Of a stretch of DNA of 39,697 nucleotides, positions 32,592-39,697 are shown one piece after another (within the stretch, counting starts at the first letter, position 1; the number at the start of each line of letters is the position of its first letter). This DNA comes from Bacillota bacterium (GTDB lineage Bacteria; Bacillota; Sulfobacillia; Sulfobacillales; Sulfobacillaceae). The notes under the pieces are model-generated. The model was not told the origin of the DNA and did no database searches. It saw only the letters and a list, made by a program, of their open reading frames with translations. A program made the translations under genes and the position numbers. Where the stretch lies: NCBI GenBank assembly GCA_021821465.1, contig JAKACM010000036.1, forward strand, positions 1-39,697, given 5' to 3'.

Positions 32592-33209
32592 TTATGCATT
32601 GAGATATCTCAAAGTACGTGTCTTAATTTCACGAAATCCACGGCGTGTCAAAGCAGATACGGCAATCACCGGAATACCGGCAAAATGTTCCCGAACGTAG
32701 GGCAAATTGTCTGAGGCACCAGGCTTGTCAGTCTTATTGGCCAATAGGAGATAGGGGCCATGGCTTTGTGCGTAATGACATATCGCATCATCCACGGCTC
32801 CCATAGCTTCCAGTCGTTTCGAGCCCAAGGCCGCCGCATCAATTACGTGAATTACCAAATCGGCCTGAGTCAATAAGCGCAACGTCGAGGACATAGCAGC
32901 ACGAATGTCCACCTGATGGTGCACACCTTCACAGATGCCAGTGCTGTCGACCAACCAAAACGTTTTCCGCTGCTTTCCTTCTCCCAAATCAATTTCCAGT
33001 CGGTATGGGGACAATGTTCGGTATGATTTCGGAGAAACGAGTTTGTGGCGCGCCTCTTCGAGAGTCAAAACATTTTTCTTGCGCCCGGATCCTTGGGAAT
33101 CGGCACGGGGACTATGAATTTCTTTCATGCCTAAATACGCCGCAAAATTTACCACAAAGAGCGATTTCCCCACGTTGGGTTTTCCGATGACAAGGGCTTC
33201 CATTACCAT
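32592..33209 (-). CDS. Small GTPase (Era-like/HSR1 type)
   Basis: A 205-residue TRAFAC-class GTPase. G1 is GKPNVGKS at the N-terminus, G3 is the altered DSTG (normally DxxG), followed by TADLVIHVIDAA-like strand QADLVIHVIDAAA, G4 is NKTD and G5 is SAL. It lacks the extra N-terminal domain and length of HflX (about 400 residues) and the KH domain of Era, so it is a G-domain-only form. ATG 33209 has GGAG inside the stop of the upstream AAA gene, so the two are translationally coupled. It takes the place of hflX in the spoVK-ynbB order; function unknown. Confidence 0.85.
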   Translation of the reverse strand: MVMEALVIGKPNVGKSLFVVNFAAYLGMKEIHSPRADSQGSGRKKNVLTLEEARHKLVSPKSYRTLSPYRLEIDLGEGKQRKTFWLVDSTGICEGVHHQVDIRAAMSSTLRLLTQADLVIHVIDAAALGSKRLEAMGAVDDAICHYAQSHGPYLLLANKTDKPGASDNLPYVREHFAGIPVIAVSALTRRGFREIKTRTLRYLNA

Positions 33210-33210
33210 G

Positions 33211-34203
33211 CTATTCTCCATCCCAATCCGCCCAGGTTAAGGTCATAAGATCGTCACGAGTCACCGTATCCAAATGATCGACAAGACGCGTCGCTTGTCG
33301 ACGAATGGCCCGTTCTATCATATTTCGCACCAGACGCGCATTCCCGGCATTAATATGCCACTGTCCGTGATGACGCATGAGAAAATCCGTTAATTGACGG
33401 TCGGCATCCAAAGTTAATTGATATTGCCGTTCCGCCAACATCGTCCGTGCGATCGCCATGAGTTCGGAAGGAGCATAACCAGGAAAATGCAGGTGAATCG
33501 GGAAACGAGAGCGCAACCCGGGATTTGTCGACAAAAACTCGGCCATTTCATCCGGGTACCCCGCTAAAATCAGCAAAAATTGATCGCGCTGGTCTTCCAT
33601 CGCTTTCACCAAAGTATCAATGGCTTCTTTGCCAAAATCCTTGTCTCCTCCCCGCGCCAAAGAATAAGCTTCGTCGACAAAGAGCACACCCCCTAGAGCC
33701 TTCTTTATCACATCGCGAGTTTTTTGAGCCGTATGTCCAATATATTCTCCGACCAAGTCCGCCCGCTCGACCTCTAACATCTGCCCTTTGGGCAAGACTT
33801 CGAGTGTTTGAAATAACCGTCCAATAATTCGCGCCACTGTGGTTTTCCCGGTCCCGGGGGCTCCGGAAAAGATCATATGCAGAGCCTGTGGAGAACTTGC
33901 CAGTCCTAAGTGTTTCCGTCTTTGTTGCACCTCAATGTACGCTCGGATTTCATGAATCATGTGCTTGACGCCCTTAAGTCCCACTAAATTGTCCAGTTCC
34001 TGCAAAACAGCCTCAATCCGGTGACGCCGGTTTTCCGGACTACGCAAGGATGATCTGACGGCACCGGCACCAAGAGCATTGTCCAGCTGTTCGAGATGCT
34101 GAACTGTTTTGTCTGCGGACAGGTTTCCGGATTGAAACAAAGCCATCACTTCCTGGCGCGTCAGCGGATTTTCGGCATCCGGATTCTTTAATAACTCAAT
34201 CAT
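33211..34203 (-). CDS. spoVK: AAA ATPase of the SpoVK/CbxX family
   Basis: A 330-residue protein: N-terminal helical part of about 80 residues, then one AAA domain. Walker A is FSGAPGTGKTTVARIIG, Walker B GVLFVDEAYSL, sensor region LLILAGYPDEMAEFLSTNPG, arginine finger in GLRSRFPIHLHF. This is the pattern of stage V sporulation protein K and its relative CbbX. SpoVK acts in the mother cell during spore coat/cortex maturation, so the organism is probably a spore former. ATG 34203 with GGGGAGGG upstream is preferred over 34257. It is coupled to the GTPase gene downstream. Confidence 0.9.
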   Translation of the reverse strand: MIELLKNPDAENPLTRQEVMALFQSGNLSADKTVQHLEQLDNALGAGAVRSSLRSPENRRHRIEAVLQELDNLVGLKGVKHMIHEIRAYIEVQQRRKHLGLASSPQALHMIFSGAPGTGKTTVARIIGRLFQTLEVLPKGQMLEVERADLVGEYIGHTAQKTRDVIKKALGGVLFVDEAYSLARGGDKDFGKEAIDTLVKAMEDQRDQFLLILAGYPDEMAEFLSTNPGLRSRFPIHLHFPGYAPSELMAIARTMLAERQYQLTLDADRQLTDFLMRHHGQWHINAGNARLVRNMIERAIRRQATRLVDHLDTVTRDDLMTLTWADWDGE

Positions 34204-34400
34204 ATCTTCCCTCCCCCGCCACTTGACACTTTTATCTATACGCATTTCTTGCGGCATTGCTGCCTGTCCTCCAGCAACAAAAGATAGGTACGGTGAAAGC
34301 TAATCGGTAATTCGATCCAACTATCACCAATTTGGGCAGGAAGTCTATGACGACATTTGGAACCGACATCATCCAACACCGGCTTTATAGCAGAACATAC

Positions 34401-34437
34401 ATGATCGGTTAAGTCAGGCCACAGGGATGAGGTCCCA
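34401..34437 (+). repeat. Dispersed repeat, copy A
   Basis: Matches copy B at 37173-37209 in 33 of 37 bases. Both begin ATGATCGGTTAAGTCAGG and contain a 5-bp hairpin, here GGGAT-GAG-GTCCC with a G-U closing pair. Weaker similarity continues beyond (TACACT near 34470 against 37231). It lies in the 394-base gap between the spoVK-like gene and the permease terminator. Confidence 0.65.
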
Positions 34438-34544
34438 AAATCAGTATGGTGAAGCCCGTTCTGGCGGCGTACACTGACACTCCATACATCAAATTACAGC
34501 CCTCTGTACTCTTCCGACGAGGTCTTTTACCCTATCAGCGAGAG

Positions 34545-34576
34545 AAAAAAACGGATCCTGGGACTCCAGGATCCGT
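34545..34576 (-). terminator. Intrinsic terminator of the permease gene
   Basis: ACGGATCCTGG (34551-34561) and CCAGGATCCGT (34566-34576) form a perfect 11-bp stem with a 4-base loop; on the minus strand it is followed by six T residues (34545-34550). It ends the permease gene just 22 bases past its stop. Confidence 0.9.
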
Positions 34577-34597
34577 TATCCATATCCGAAACCGGGG

Positions 34598-36037
34598 TTA
34601 CAACATTTGCTCTTCTGGGTTTTTTACGGCGTCTTCGGTATCTGCCAGGATATGGCCGACAGTAAACGTGTGGCGTGAACGGGCCCATACGGCATAGATC
34701 AGCCCGAAGCCCAAGATCGCGGCAACGACCCAAGGGAAGACCTTAAAGGGGATCTGTTGGCCCGGCCCTAATAAGCCTGCTAAGGGAAAAATCATGGTGA
34801 TAACCCCCAAGAGGGGGATGATAAGATGGACACCGATTTTAAACTCTTCACGGTGGCGGCGAAGGTAGTAGACGGGAACCACCAGGTTCACACCCAAATA
34901 AATGAGCGCAATGGGAATGCCGGCCAAGGACCCCAGATAGCCGAACAAAGTAATGGGTCCCACATAATGGCCCCATATCAGGGTAATGGTTAAGCCCGTT
35001 CCCAGATAGAAGATCAGGGCGACCCAGGGCGAGTGAAACCGATTGACTCGGGATAGCACGCGCGGTAACAGATGGTCCCGACCCGCGCTAAAAAACATGC
35101 GGGTTTGGCCGTTGGTGGCGCCAATAATTTCGGCAAATGTGGATGTGAATCCTGCCAAATACACAATAATGGCCAGTGGGCCTAAGACCGCAGCTCCTAA
35201 GCTGACAAAAGGGACCGAGAAATGAGTGATGGCAGACGTGTTGTTTTGAAACCCAATAGTGGTTATCCATGTCAAAAACACGTAAATCACACTGGCAAAG
35301 AGTAAACTAATGAAGATGGAGCGTGGAATGACATGTCGGGGATTCTTTGTGTCTTCCGCGAGTCCCATAGAATTTCCCACTCCGGTAAACATCCAAATGG
35401 CAATAGGAAATCCAACGGAAATACCAGCGAATCCCCCTTTGAGTTTAGCCGGATTGAAGGCATCCCATGAAAAAATGGTGTGGGGGTTGAGCAAGACAAA
35501 AAACGCGACCAAAATCAGCGCCGCAACCTCAAAAAAGAACCCTATGACGAGCCATCGGGTCGAAATCTTCACCCCGCGGATCATAAGATAACCCAACAAT
35601 ACGACTCCAATCACGGTAATCTCTGTCCATGGGATCTGCATGCCGAAAAATCTGTGCACAATTACAGCAGTCCAGCCTCCAAGTATGGCCATTAATCCGG
35701 CCGTGGAAACAATATAGCCAAATGCCGCCAGCACAGCGGTGACGATACCTGCAACAGGACCGAAGGTGGTTCCTACATATGTAATGTAGGAACCGCTTGA
35801 AGGCAATTTTTTAGATAATTGGGAGATACTGTTCGCGTGAAACAAAATAGCTACAGCCACCAGCACAATGGTCAATCCGCTGGCTAATCCTGCTCCTTCT
35901 TCAACAACAGCAAAAGAAAACATAAAACTCATAGCGGGGGCAACATTCGCTAACGATGCCGCAACTACTTCCGAGGCCGATAAGGCCCCCTGGGTAAGGC
36001 GCGGGACACCCAAATCACTGATACCCAATTTCTTCAT
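34598..36037 (-). CDS. APC-superfamily amino acid permease
   Basis: A 479-residue polytopic membrane protein. LTQGALSASEVVAASLANVA and PAMSFMFSFAVV are the first-helix region, in the style of the AAT/eukaryotic-like APC group; SGSYITYVGTTFGPVAGIVT and a conserved GATNGQTRMFFSAGRDHLLP loop follow. The C-terminus is soluble (TVGHILADTEDAVKNPEEQM). ATG 36037 has AGGAG seven bases upstream, so I prefer it to 36070. It is unrelated in detail to the first permease, and has its own terminator. The substrate is unknown. Confidence 0.9.
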   Translation of the reverse strand: MKKLGISDLGVPRLTQGALSASEVVAASLANVAPAMSFMFSFAVVEEGAGLASGLTIVLVAVAILFHANSISQLSKKLPSSGSYITYVGTTFGPVAGIVTAVLAAFGYIVSTAGLMAILGGWTAVIVHRFFGMQIPWTEITVIGVVLLGYLMIRGVKISTRWLVIGFFFEVAALILVAFFVLLNPHTIFSWDAFNPAKLKGGFAGISVGFPIAIWMFTGVGNSMGLAEDTKNPRHVIPRSIFISLLFASVIYVFLTWITTIGFQNNTSAITHFSVPFVSLGAAVLGPLAIIVYLAGFTSTFAEIIGATNGQTRMFFSAGRDHLLPRVLSRVNRFHSPWVALIFYLGTGLTITLIWGHYVGPITLFGYLGSLAGIPIALIYLGVNLVVPVYYLRRHREEFKIGVHLIIPLLGVITMIFPLAGLLGPGQQIPFKVFPWVVAAILGFGLIYAVWARSRHTFTVGHILADTEDAVKNPEEQML

Positions 36038-36633
36038 GGCAACACTCCTATGGCAAAACTTGTTCTTCACGATATTTTTAGCGGATGGGACAGGTCATGA
36101 AGCTTATGGACGTCCTTAGCCGTCAGGATGGTCAACCTAATCTGCAAAAGACTTCCGGATAATTGTGCCATTTGGGCCATAAAAAATTCCATAAAAACTC
36201 GTCGCGTGGTGTAAAAGTGGCATAAAAGCCTTATGTTTGATGAGCGTCATCATGAAAGTCATCCAATGCTTCGGTAGAACTGGCAAGCCATAGCAGAACT
36301 CCTATAGACACCATGAAAGGGGTCCCTCATCGGGTTAGGGAGAAGCAGGTGGTAGAGCGAAGCGAATGAGTACACTGGGCGGGTGTATTGGATAATCTGG
36401 CGGCGATTGGTCATAAACTTCTACGGGCTTGTCGCATGTATCGGGCTATAGGTGGTGATTTTGGGATTTCCCCCAGCAAGCCGATGCCTTAGAACAGTCA
36501 CGCGGGGTCCATGCATAATGAGGACTTCATCATACACCTAGAATACGTAAAAACCCTGCGCTTCAGCTTTTGACGTCACCGAATTATGGCAATTTGTGCG
36601 AGACCGGGGCATCATTCCCGCTTTTGAGTCCAA
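36038..36633. other. Gene-poor decayed region
   Basis: About 600 bases with no supported gene. It has three CATAAAA repeats near 36178-36230 ahead of the permease, and a segment at 36538-36556 (CTAGAATACGTAAAAACCC) resembling the downstream part of the dispersed repeat (CTAAATACGTAAAACTCCC at 37241). It is probably insertion debris. Confidence 0.4.
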
Positions 36634-36765
36634 GGGGACAATCGCGTCCCATTAGAGTGCCGCGTCTCAGCAGGCGGAGATTCGACTCGCGCCTGTGGCT
36701 CAGCATCCGCTAACCGCGCTTGCGGTTTCCCTTAAGCGCCGCCCTCCAGGGCGGGGGAGTTGACG
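36634..36765 (+). mobile_element. IS200/IS605 remnant: end of TnpB and terminal hairpin
   Basis: A frame ending at TAA 36733-36735 reads NRVPLECRVSAGGDSTRACG then SASANRACGFP. This matches the C-terminal tail found in many TnpB proteins after the zinc ribbon (PVE-R-SAGGDSTRACGSASA). It is followed at once by a GC hairpin (CCGCCCT 36739-36745, AGGGCGG 36748-36754) and GGGAGTTGACGG, the expected position of the omega RNA end and right end. The upstream frame has a stop at 36625, so only the 3' end remains. TnpB is the RNA-guided nuclease of these elements. Confidence 0.7.
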
Positions 36766-36987
36766 GGATCTATGCAACAAACAGTTTTGCCTTGACCTAC
36801 AGACAAGAGACTAAAAAAACATATGTTTACTTATTTGTGCACATTCTGCCACAACATGCCACAGCACTCTAGACTCGTGAGACAGGGCCTGGGATAGACT
36901 TTTGACTAATGCCTGCAATATCGAGGACAACAGGCTCGTCTCATGCAATCGTTCCATGAGATGAGCCTGTGCTAGAATGGAACTAGG

Positions 36988-37176
36988 GTGTCTGAACAAC
37001 GGGGAGACACTCAGGCGGATCCACACCGTGTGTTAGAAGACCCGGGTGCAGGTCTTTTGATTATCAATGATGACGAGGGCATCTTGGAACTACTAGCGGC
37101 TTATGGTTGCTTGAATGGTTGGCATGTGGCTGCAGCATCTTCTCTAGGTACCGCACTTAAAGTCTTAAATGGATGA
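36988..37176 (+). pseudogene. Response regulator receiver fragment
   Basis: Sixty-two codons from a GTG encode the first part of a receiver domain: GLLIINDDEGILELLAAYGC then LNGWHVAAASSLGTALKVLN. NDDEGILELL is the acidic pocket at the start of strand 1/helix 1. The phospho-acceptor Asp and the rest are missing. The frame stops at the TGA that begins copy B of the dispersed repeat (37174), so the gene appears broken by that element. No continuation is seen in the following 700 bases. Confidence 0.65.
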
Positions 37177-37303
37177 TCGGTTAAGTCAGGTGACAGGGAC
37201 GATGTCCCAAGGATGCACATTCGAGCGATCTACACTTACGCTAAATACGTAAAACTCCCGCTCTGTCTTCCACTCATGAAATCCAACCTGACTTACCTGA
37301 TGT
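37173..37303 (+). repeat. Dispersed repeat, copy B, with inverted end
   Basis: The first 37 bases match copy A (34401-34437) and hold the perfect hairpin GGGAC-GAT-GTCCC. At 37288 CCTGACTTACCTGAT is close to the inverse of the start (CCTGACTTAACCGATC), so the unit may be a small element of about 130 bases with imperfect inverted ends. No coding capacity. Confidence 0.5.
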
Positions 37304-37900
37304 ACGTAGCAAAAATCACACCTCTTCCCCGAAAGGATGAGAGGATGTGAATTGACCTATATCATCTGAACCCCATGTTTCCGTGAATTCTTCCGAGTCA
37401 TGGCGGTGAAATAATTCGATAAAGACCATTGAAAAACGCCCTAATCACCCAACATCAACGGATGATTCAAAGCCTCGGAGTTATGCCATCAGAGTCTATC
37501 AAAATACTTTCCCCTTTATGAGCCAAAGGCCGGTGAGAATGCTAAGATGTCCAATAAAGGGTTGGATCGGACGCTGAAGCTAAATGAAAAGGATTCACTG
37601 TCCTCGATCGCACCGGAATTCAAATTCCCGATTCGTCTTGATATCGGCCGGTTGACATTTGTTTAAACATGAGAGATCCAAAATCATGATGAAGTGTCCA
37701 GGTGTAAGAAACATTTGATGCCTCTGTGTCAGTAATCGCATAAATCGAATAGTTTTGCCAACGGTTCTTATGGTGAGTAAGTCATGTCAGTTCAAAAAGT
37801 TTACGTATATCGTTATCGTATTGGTGTTAGGTGTCGGCCCACAGCAAAGGGCCGCCAACTAAAATAAGGCAAAAATACTCTTGTGGGGAGCGTAGAATCT
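37304..37900. other. Gene-free interval
   Basis: About 600 bases without gene or RNA that I can support. It leads to the acetyl-CoA hydrolase gene; no clear promoter was found. Confidence 0.4.
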
Positions 37901-39172
37901 GTGAAGTGGGTAACACCTGACGAAGCTATGACCGTCATTCAGTCTAATGACCAGGTCTATTGCCAAGGGATGGCATCAACACCCACAGAACTTTTGGCGG
38001 CTTTGTCCCGGCGATGCCAAGAGCTCTCGGGGGTCAAATTATATCACTTGCATCTAGAGGGGCCCACACCGCAGGTCGCTCATGAATTGAAAGGTCGGTT
38101 GTCGGATATCTCGCTATTTGTCGGCAATAATTTGCGCCAAGCCGTCAATGAGGGCCGTGCCTATTATTTGCCCTTATTTCTCTCCGATGTCCCGTGGTTC
38201 ATTCGCCGCAGTGAATTTACGCTGAAAGCCTGTCTGATTCAGGTGAGTCCCCCGGATCGGCATGGTTTTGTCAGCTTAGGTCCGACGATCGAAGGAATCT
38301 TGGCGGCTATCGAAAAAGCAGACGTGGTCATTGCCGAGGTCAACCCTCAGGTACCCAGGACTTTGGGGTGGGCTCATCTGCCCGTATCCGCCATAGATTA
38401 TGCCGTACACGTCGATCGCCCCTTGGCTAGTCATGAGCCCCTATCATCTGGGCCGCTATATCAAACCATTGCCCAAAATGTTGCGGCCTTAATCGAAGAT
38501 CGGTCGACATTACAAGTGGGAATTGGACGTATACCGGATGCGGTTTTGCGTTTGCTGCGTCATCATCATGACTTAGGTATTCACAGCGAGATGATTTCTG
38601 ACGGGGTCATGGACTTAGCCGAGGCTGGCGTGATTACAGGACGATACAAGGCTCTCAACCGGGAGCAAATTGTTACTACCTTTGCACTGGGAAGTTCGCG
38701 ACTATACCGCTTTATGGACGATAATCCATCGATTGCCATGTGCTCTGTGGACTACACTAATAGTACGACCATTATTCGCCAACATCCTCAGATGGTTTCG
38801 ATTAACTCGGCTCTGGAAGTCGATATAACCGGACAGGTTGCGGCAGAATCAATAGGATCGCGCATGATCTCCGGTGTAGGCGGACAGATGGATTTTGTTC
38901 GTGGAGCCACTCTAGCTCATAAGGGGCGATCCATCATTGCCTTGCCGTCACAAACCGGAACGGGAGTATCGCGAATCGTGGCTGCACTTACCAGCGGAGC
39001 TGCAGTGACCACCACACGCAATCATGTTCAATTCGTAGTAACAGAATATGGCATTGCGTCTTTACATGGACAAACTCTAGATGAACGGGCGCGGCGCCTG
39101 ATTGCCATTGCGCATCCCGAGGATCGTGAAAAATTGTTGATGCAAGCACGTCTGATAGTCCCTGGGTTTTGA
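37901..39172 (+). CDS. Acetyl-CoA hydrolase/CoA-transferase family protein
   Basis: About 423 residues of the acetyl-CoA hydrolase/4-hydroxybutyrate CoA-transferase family, which transfers CoA between acetyl-CoA and short acids, or hydrolyses it. The catalytic Glu lies in LGIHSEMISDGVMDLAEAGV (codon 38588), the ISGVGGQMDFVRGATLAHKG motif binds CoA, and the VVTEYGIASLHGQTLDERAR end is typical. GTG 37901 has GGGGAG 10 bases upstream; a GTG at 37883 is in frame but overlaps this site. It stands alone after a decayed region, followed by a gap and a convergent MFS gene. The acid partner is unknown. Confidence 0.92.
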   Translation: MKWVTPDEAMTVIQSNDQVYCQGMASTPTELLAALSRRCQELSGVKLYHLHLEGPTPQVAHELKGRLSDISLFVGNNLRQAVNEGRAYYLPLFLSDVPWFIRRSEFTLKACLIQVSPPDRHGFVSLGPTIEGILAAIEKADVVIAEVNPQVPRTLGWAHLPVSAIDYAVHVDRPLASHEPLSSGPLYQTIAQNVAALIEDRSTLQVGIGRIPDAVLRLLRHHHDLGIHSEMISDGVMDLAEAGVITGRYKALNREQIVTTFALGSSRLYRFMDDNPSIAMCSVDYTNSTTIIRQHPQMVSINSALEVDITGQVAAESIGSRMISGVGGQMDFVRGATLAHKGRSIIALPSQTGTGVSRIVAALTSGAAVTTTRNHVQFVVTEYGIASLHGQTLDERARRLIAIAHPEDREKLLMQARLIVPGF

Positions 39173-39470
39173 CTTAAACGGCAGAATTCTCCTTCGAAAG
39201 AAATCCTCTCATCGTCCATGGAATGCTGCCTTTCAGAGATCGGGAGGATTCGCGAATAAGATTCAAAGGAATTTTCAGAAAGGTGAACGATTGCCCGGGC
39301 CAGGAGAACTTCGGCAAAAAGAGTCTTTGATCCGCTGGGCACTTGAACCGGCCCCACAAAGAATTTCTGCAACCTCAGTAAAGTCTTCGGCGTGATTATG
39401 ATAAAGTCGTCTCATTCCCATTGCTCTTTATTCTCCCTATTCTCTGCACGGCTGATTCCGCCTCTGACTC
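39173..39470. other. Interval between convergent genes
   Basis: About 300 bases. An open minus-strand frame (39028-39372) crosses it and runs 145 bases into the acetyl-CoA hydrolase gene; it has no family resemblance, so I do not call it. No terminator hairpin stands out. Confidence 0.4.
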
Positions 39471-39697
39471 CTACCACTCCATGGGCATTTTCTCCACTTT
39501 TGCGCTCCGATTCTGTGAGGCAATGCGGAATACGGACAGAACCGCAGCCAGCAAGGACAGGCCGACCAACACATACAGCGCATAGCGAGTGGCGGGGATC
39601 CAAGGTCCTTTGGGTCCCCCGGGGTGCTCGACTCCGCCATTGAGGATCAGAAAGACCGCCATAATGGTGCCGGAGATGGCTGTTCCCATGGCCATGC
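39471..39697 (-). CDS. MFS transporter, C-terminal end (cut by window edge)
   Basis: A minus-strand frame open to the window edge encodes the last 75 residues of a membrane protein: MAMGTAISGTIMAVFLILNG, a loop HPGGPKGPWIPATRYAL and the last helix YVLVGLSLLAAVLSVF, followed by a short basic tail. The GTAISGTIMAVFLI helix and the length to the end match the last helices of MFS exporters of the DHA2 type. The rest lies outside the window. Confidence 0.7.
   Translation of the reverse strand, partial: MAMGTAISGTIMAVFLILNGGVEHPGGPKGPWIPATRYALYVLVGLSLLAAVLSVFRIASQNRSAKVEKMPMEW

Noticed and set aside
39028-39372. Minus-strand open frame of 114 codons
   Set aside because: It runs 145 bases into the well-supported acetyl-CoA hydrolase gene and has no recognisable motif.

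Overview
The window looks like a chromosomal segment of a spore-forming Firmicute of about 50% GC, most likely Sulfobacillus or a close relative. This is inferred from the gene families, the strong AGGAGG-type ribosome binding sites, frequent GTG/TTG starts and a spoVK/ynbB block; there is no rRNA or other marker to prove it.

Layout. 0.4-5.7 kb: a DUF302 protein, a small SHOCT-domain membrane protein, a 14-helix MFS exporter, a MarR regulator with its own promoter and palindrome, and a second MFS exporter. 5.7-6.9 kb: a gene-poor stretch with hairpins resembling decayed IS200/IS605 ends. 6.9-13.5 kb: accessory genes, namely a protein with a histidine-rich tail, an unrecognised helical protein, a PaaI-like thioesterase, a nucleoside hydrolase, a small cassette with a helix-turn-helix protein flanked by a partial gene duplication, and a DUF1284 protein. 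13.6-16.7 kb: an amino-acid permease and a wrecked MFS pseudogene.

17.27-17.91 kb holds the most notable gene: a 1-Cys (Prx6-type) peroxiredoxin in which the codon for the catalytic peroxidatic cysteine (residue 50) is TGA. The frame is otherwise open for 215 residues, and a perfect GC-rich hairpin lies just downstream where a bacterial SECIS should be. I read it as an unannotated selenoprotein; conventional gene calling would truncate it to a fragment from about 17485. Whether this genome has selA/selB/selC/selD cannot be seen here.

18.2-25.1 kb: a small hypothetical protein, a secreted transglutaminase-like protein, a 2H phosphoesterase with an apparent frameshift, a 12-helix MFS exporter, and an ECF sigma factor overlapping a membrane anti-sigma-like protein with Asp-box repeats. 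25.1-30.7 kb (minus strand): a probable operon of CPBP protease, DUF885 protein, acyl-CoA dehydrogenase, SCP2-domain protein and thiolase, suggesting lipid catabolism. 30.7-34.2 kb: lexA, convergent with a spoVK - GTPase - ynbB-like block that recalls the Bacillus spoVK-hflX-ynbB order. 34.6-36.0 kb: a second permease. 36.0-37.9 kb: a decayed region with a TnpB C-terminal remnant, a truncated response-regulator receiver and a dispersed repeat. 37.9-39.7 kb: an acetyl-CoA hydrolase/CoA-transferase and the C-terminal end of another MFS exporter cut by the window edge.

Themes are efflux (five MFS genes, one dead), peroxide and general stress, fatty-acid turnover, and repeated small insertions and decays in the intergenic regions.
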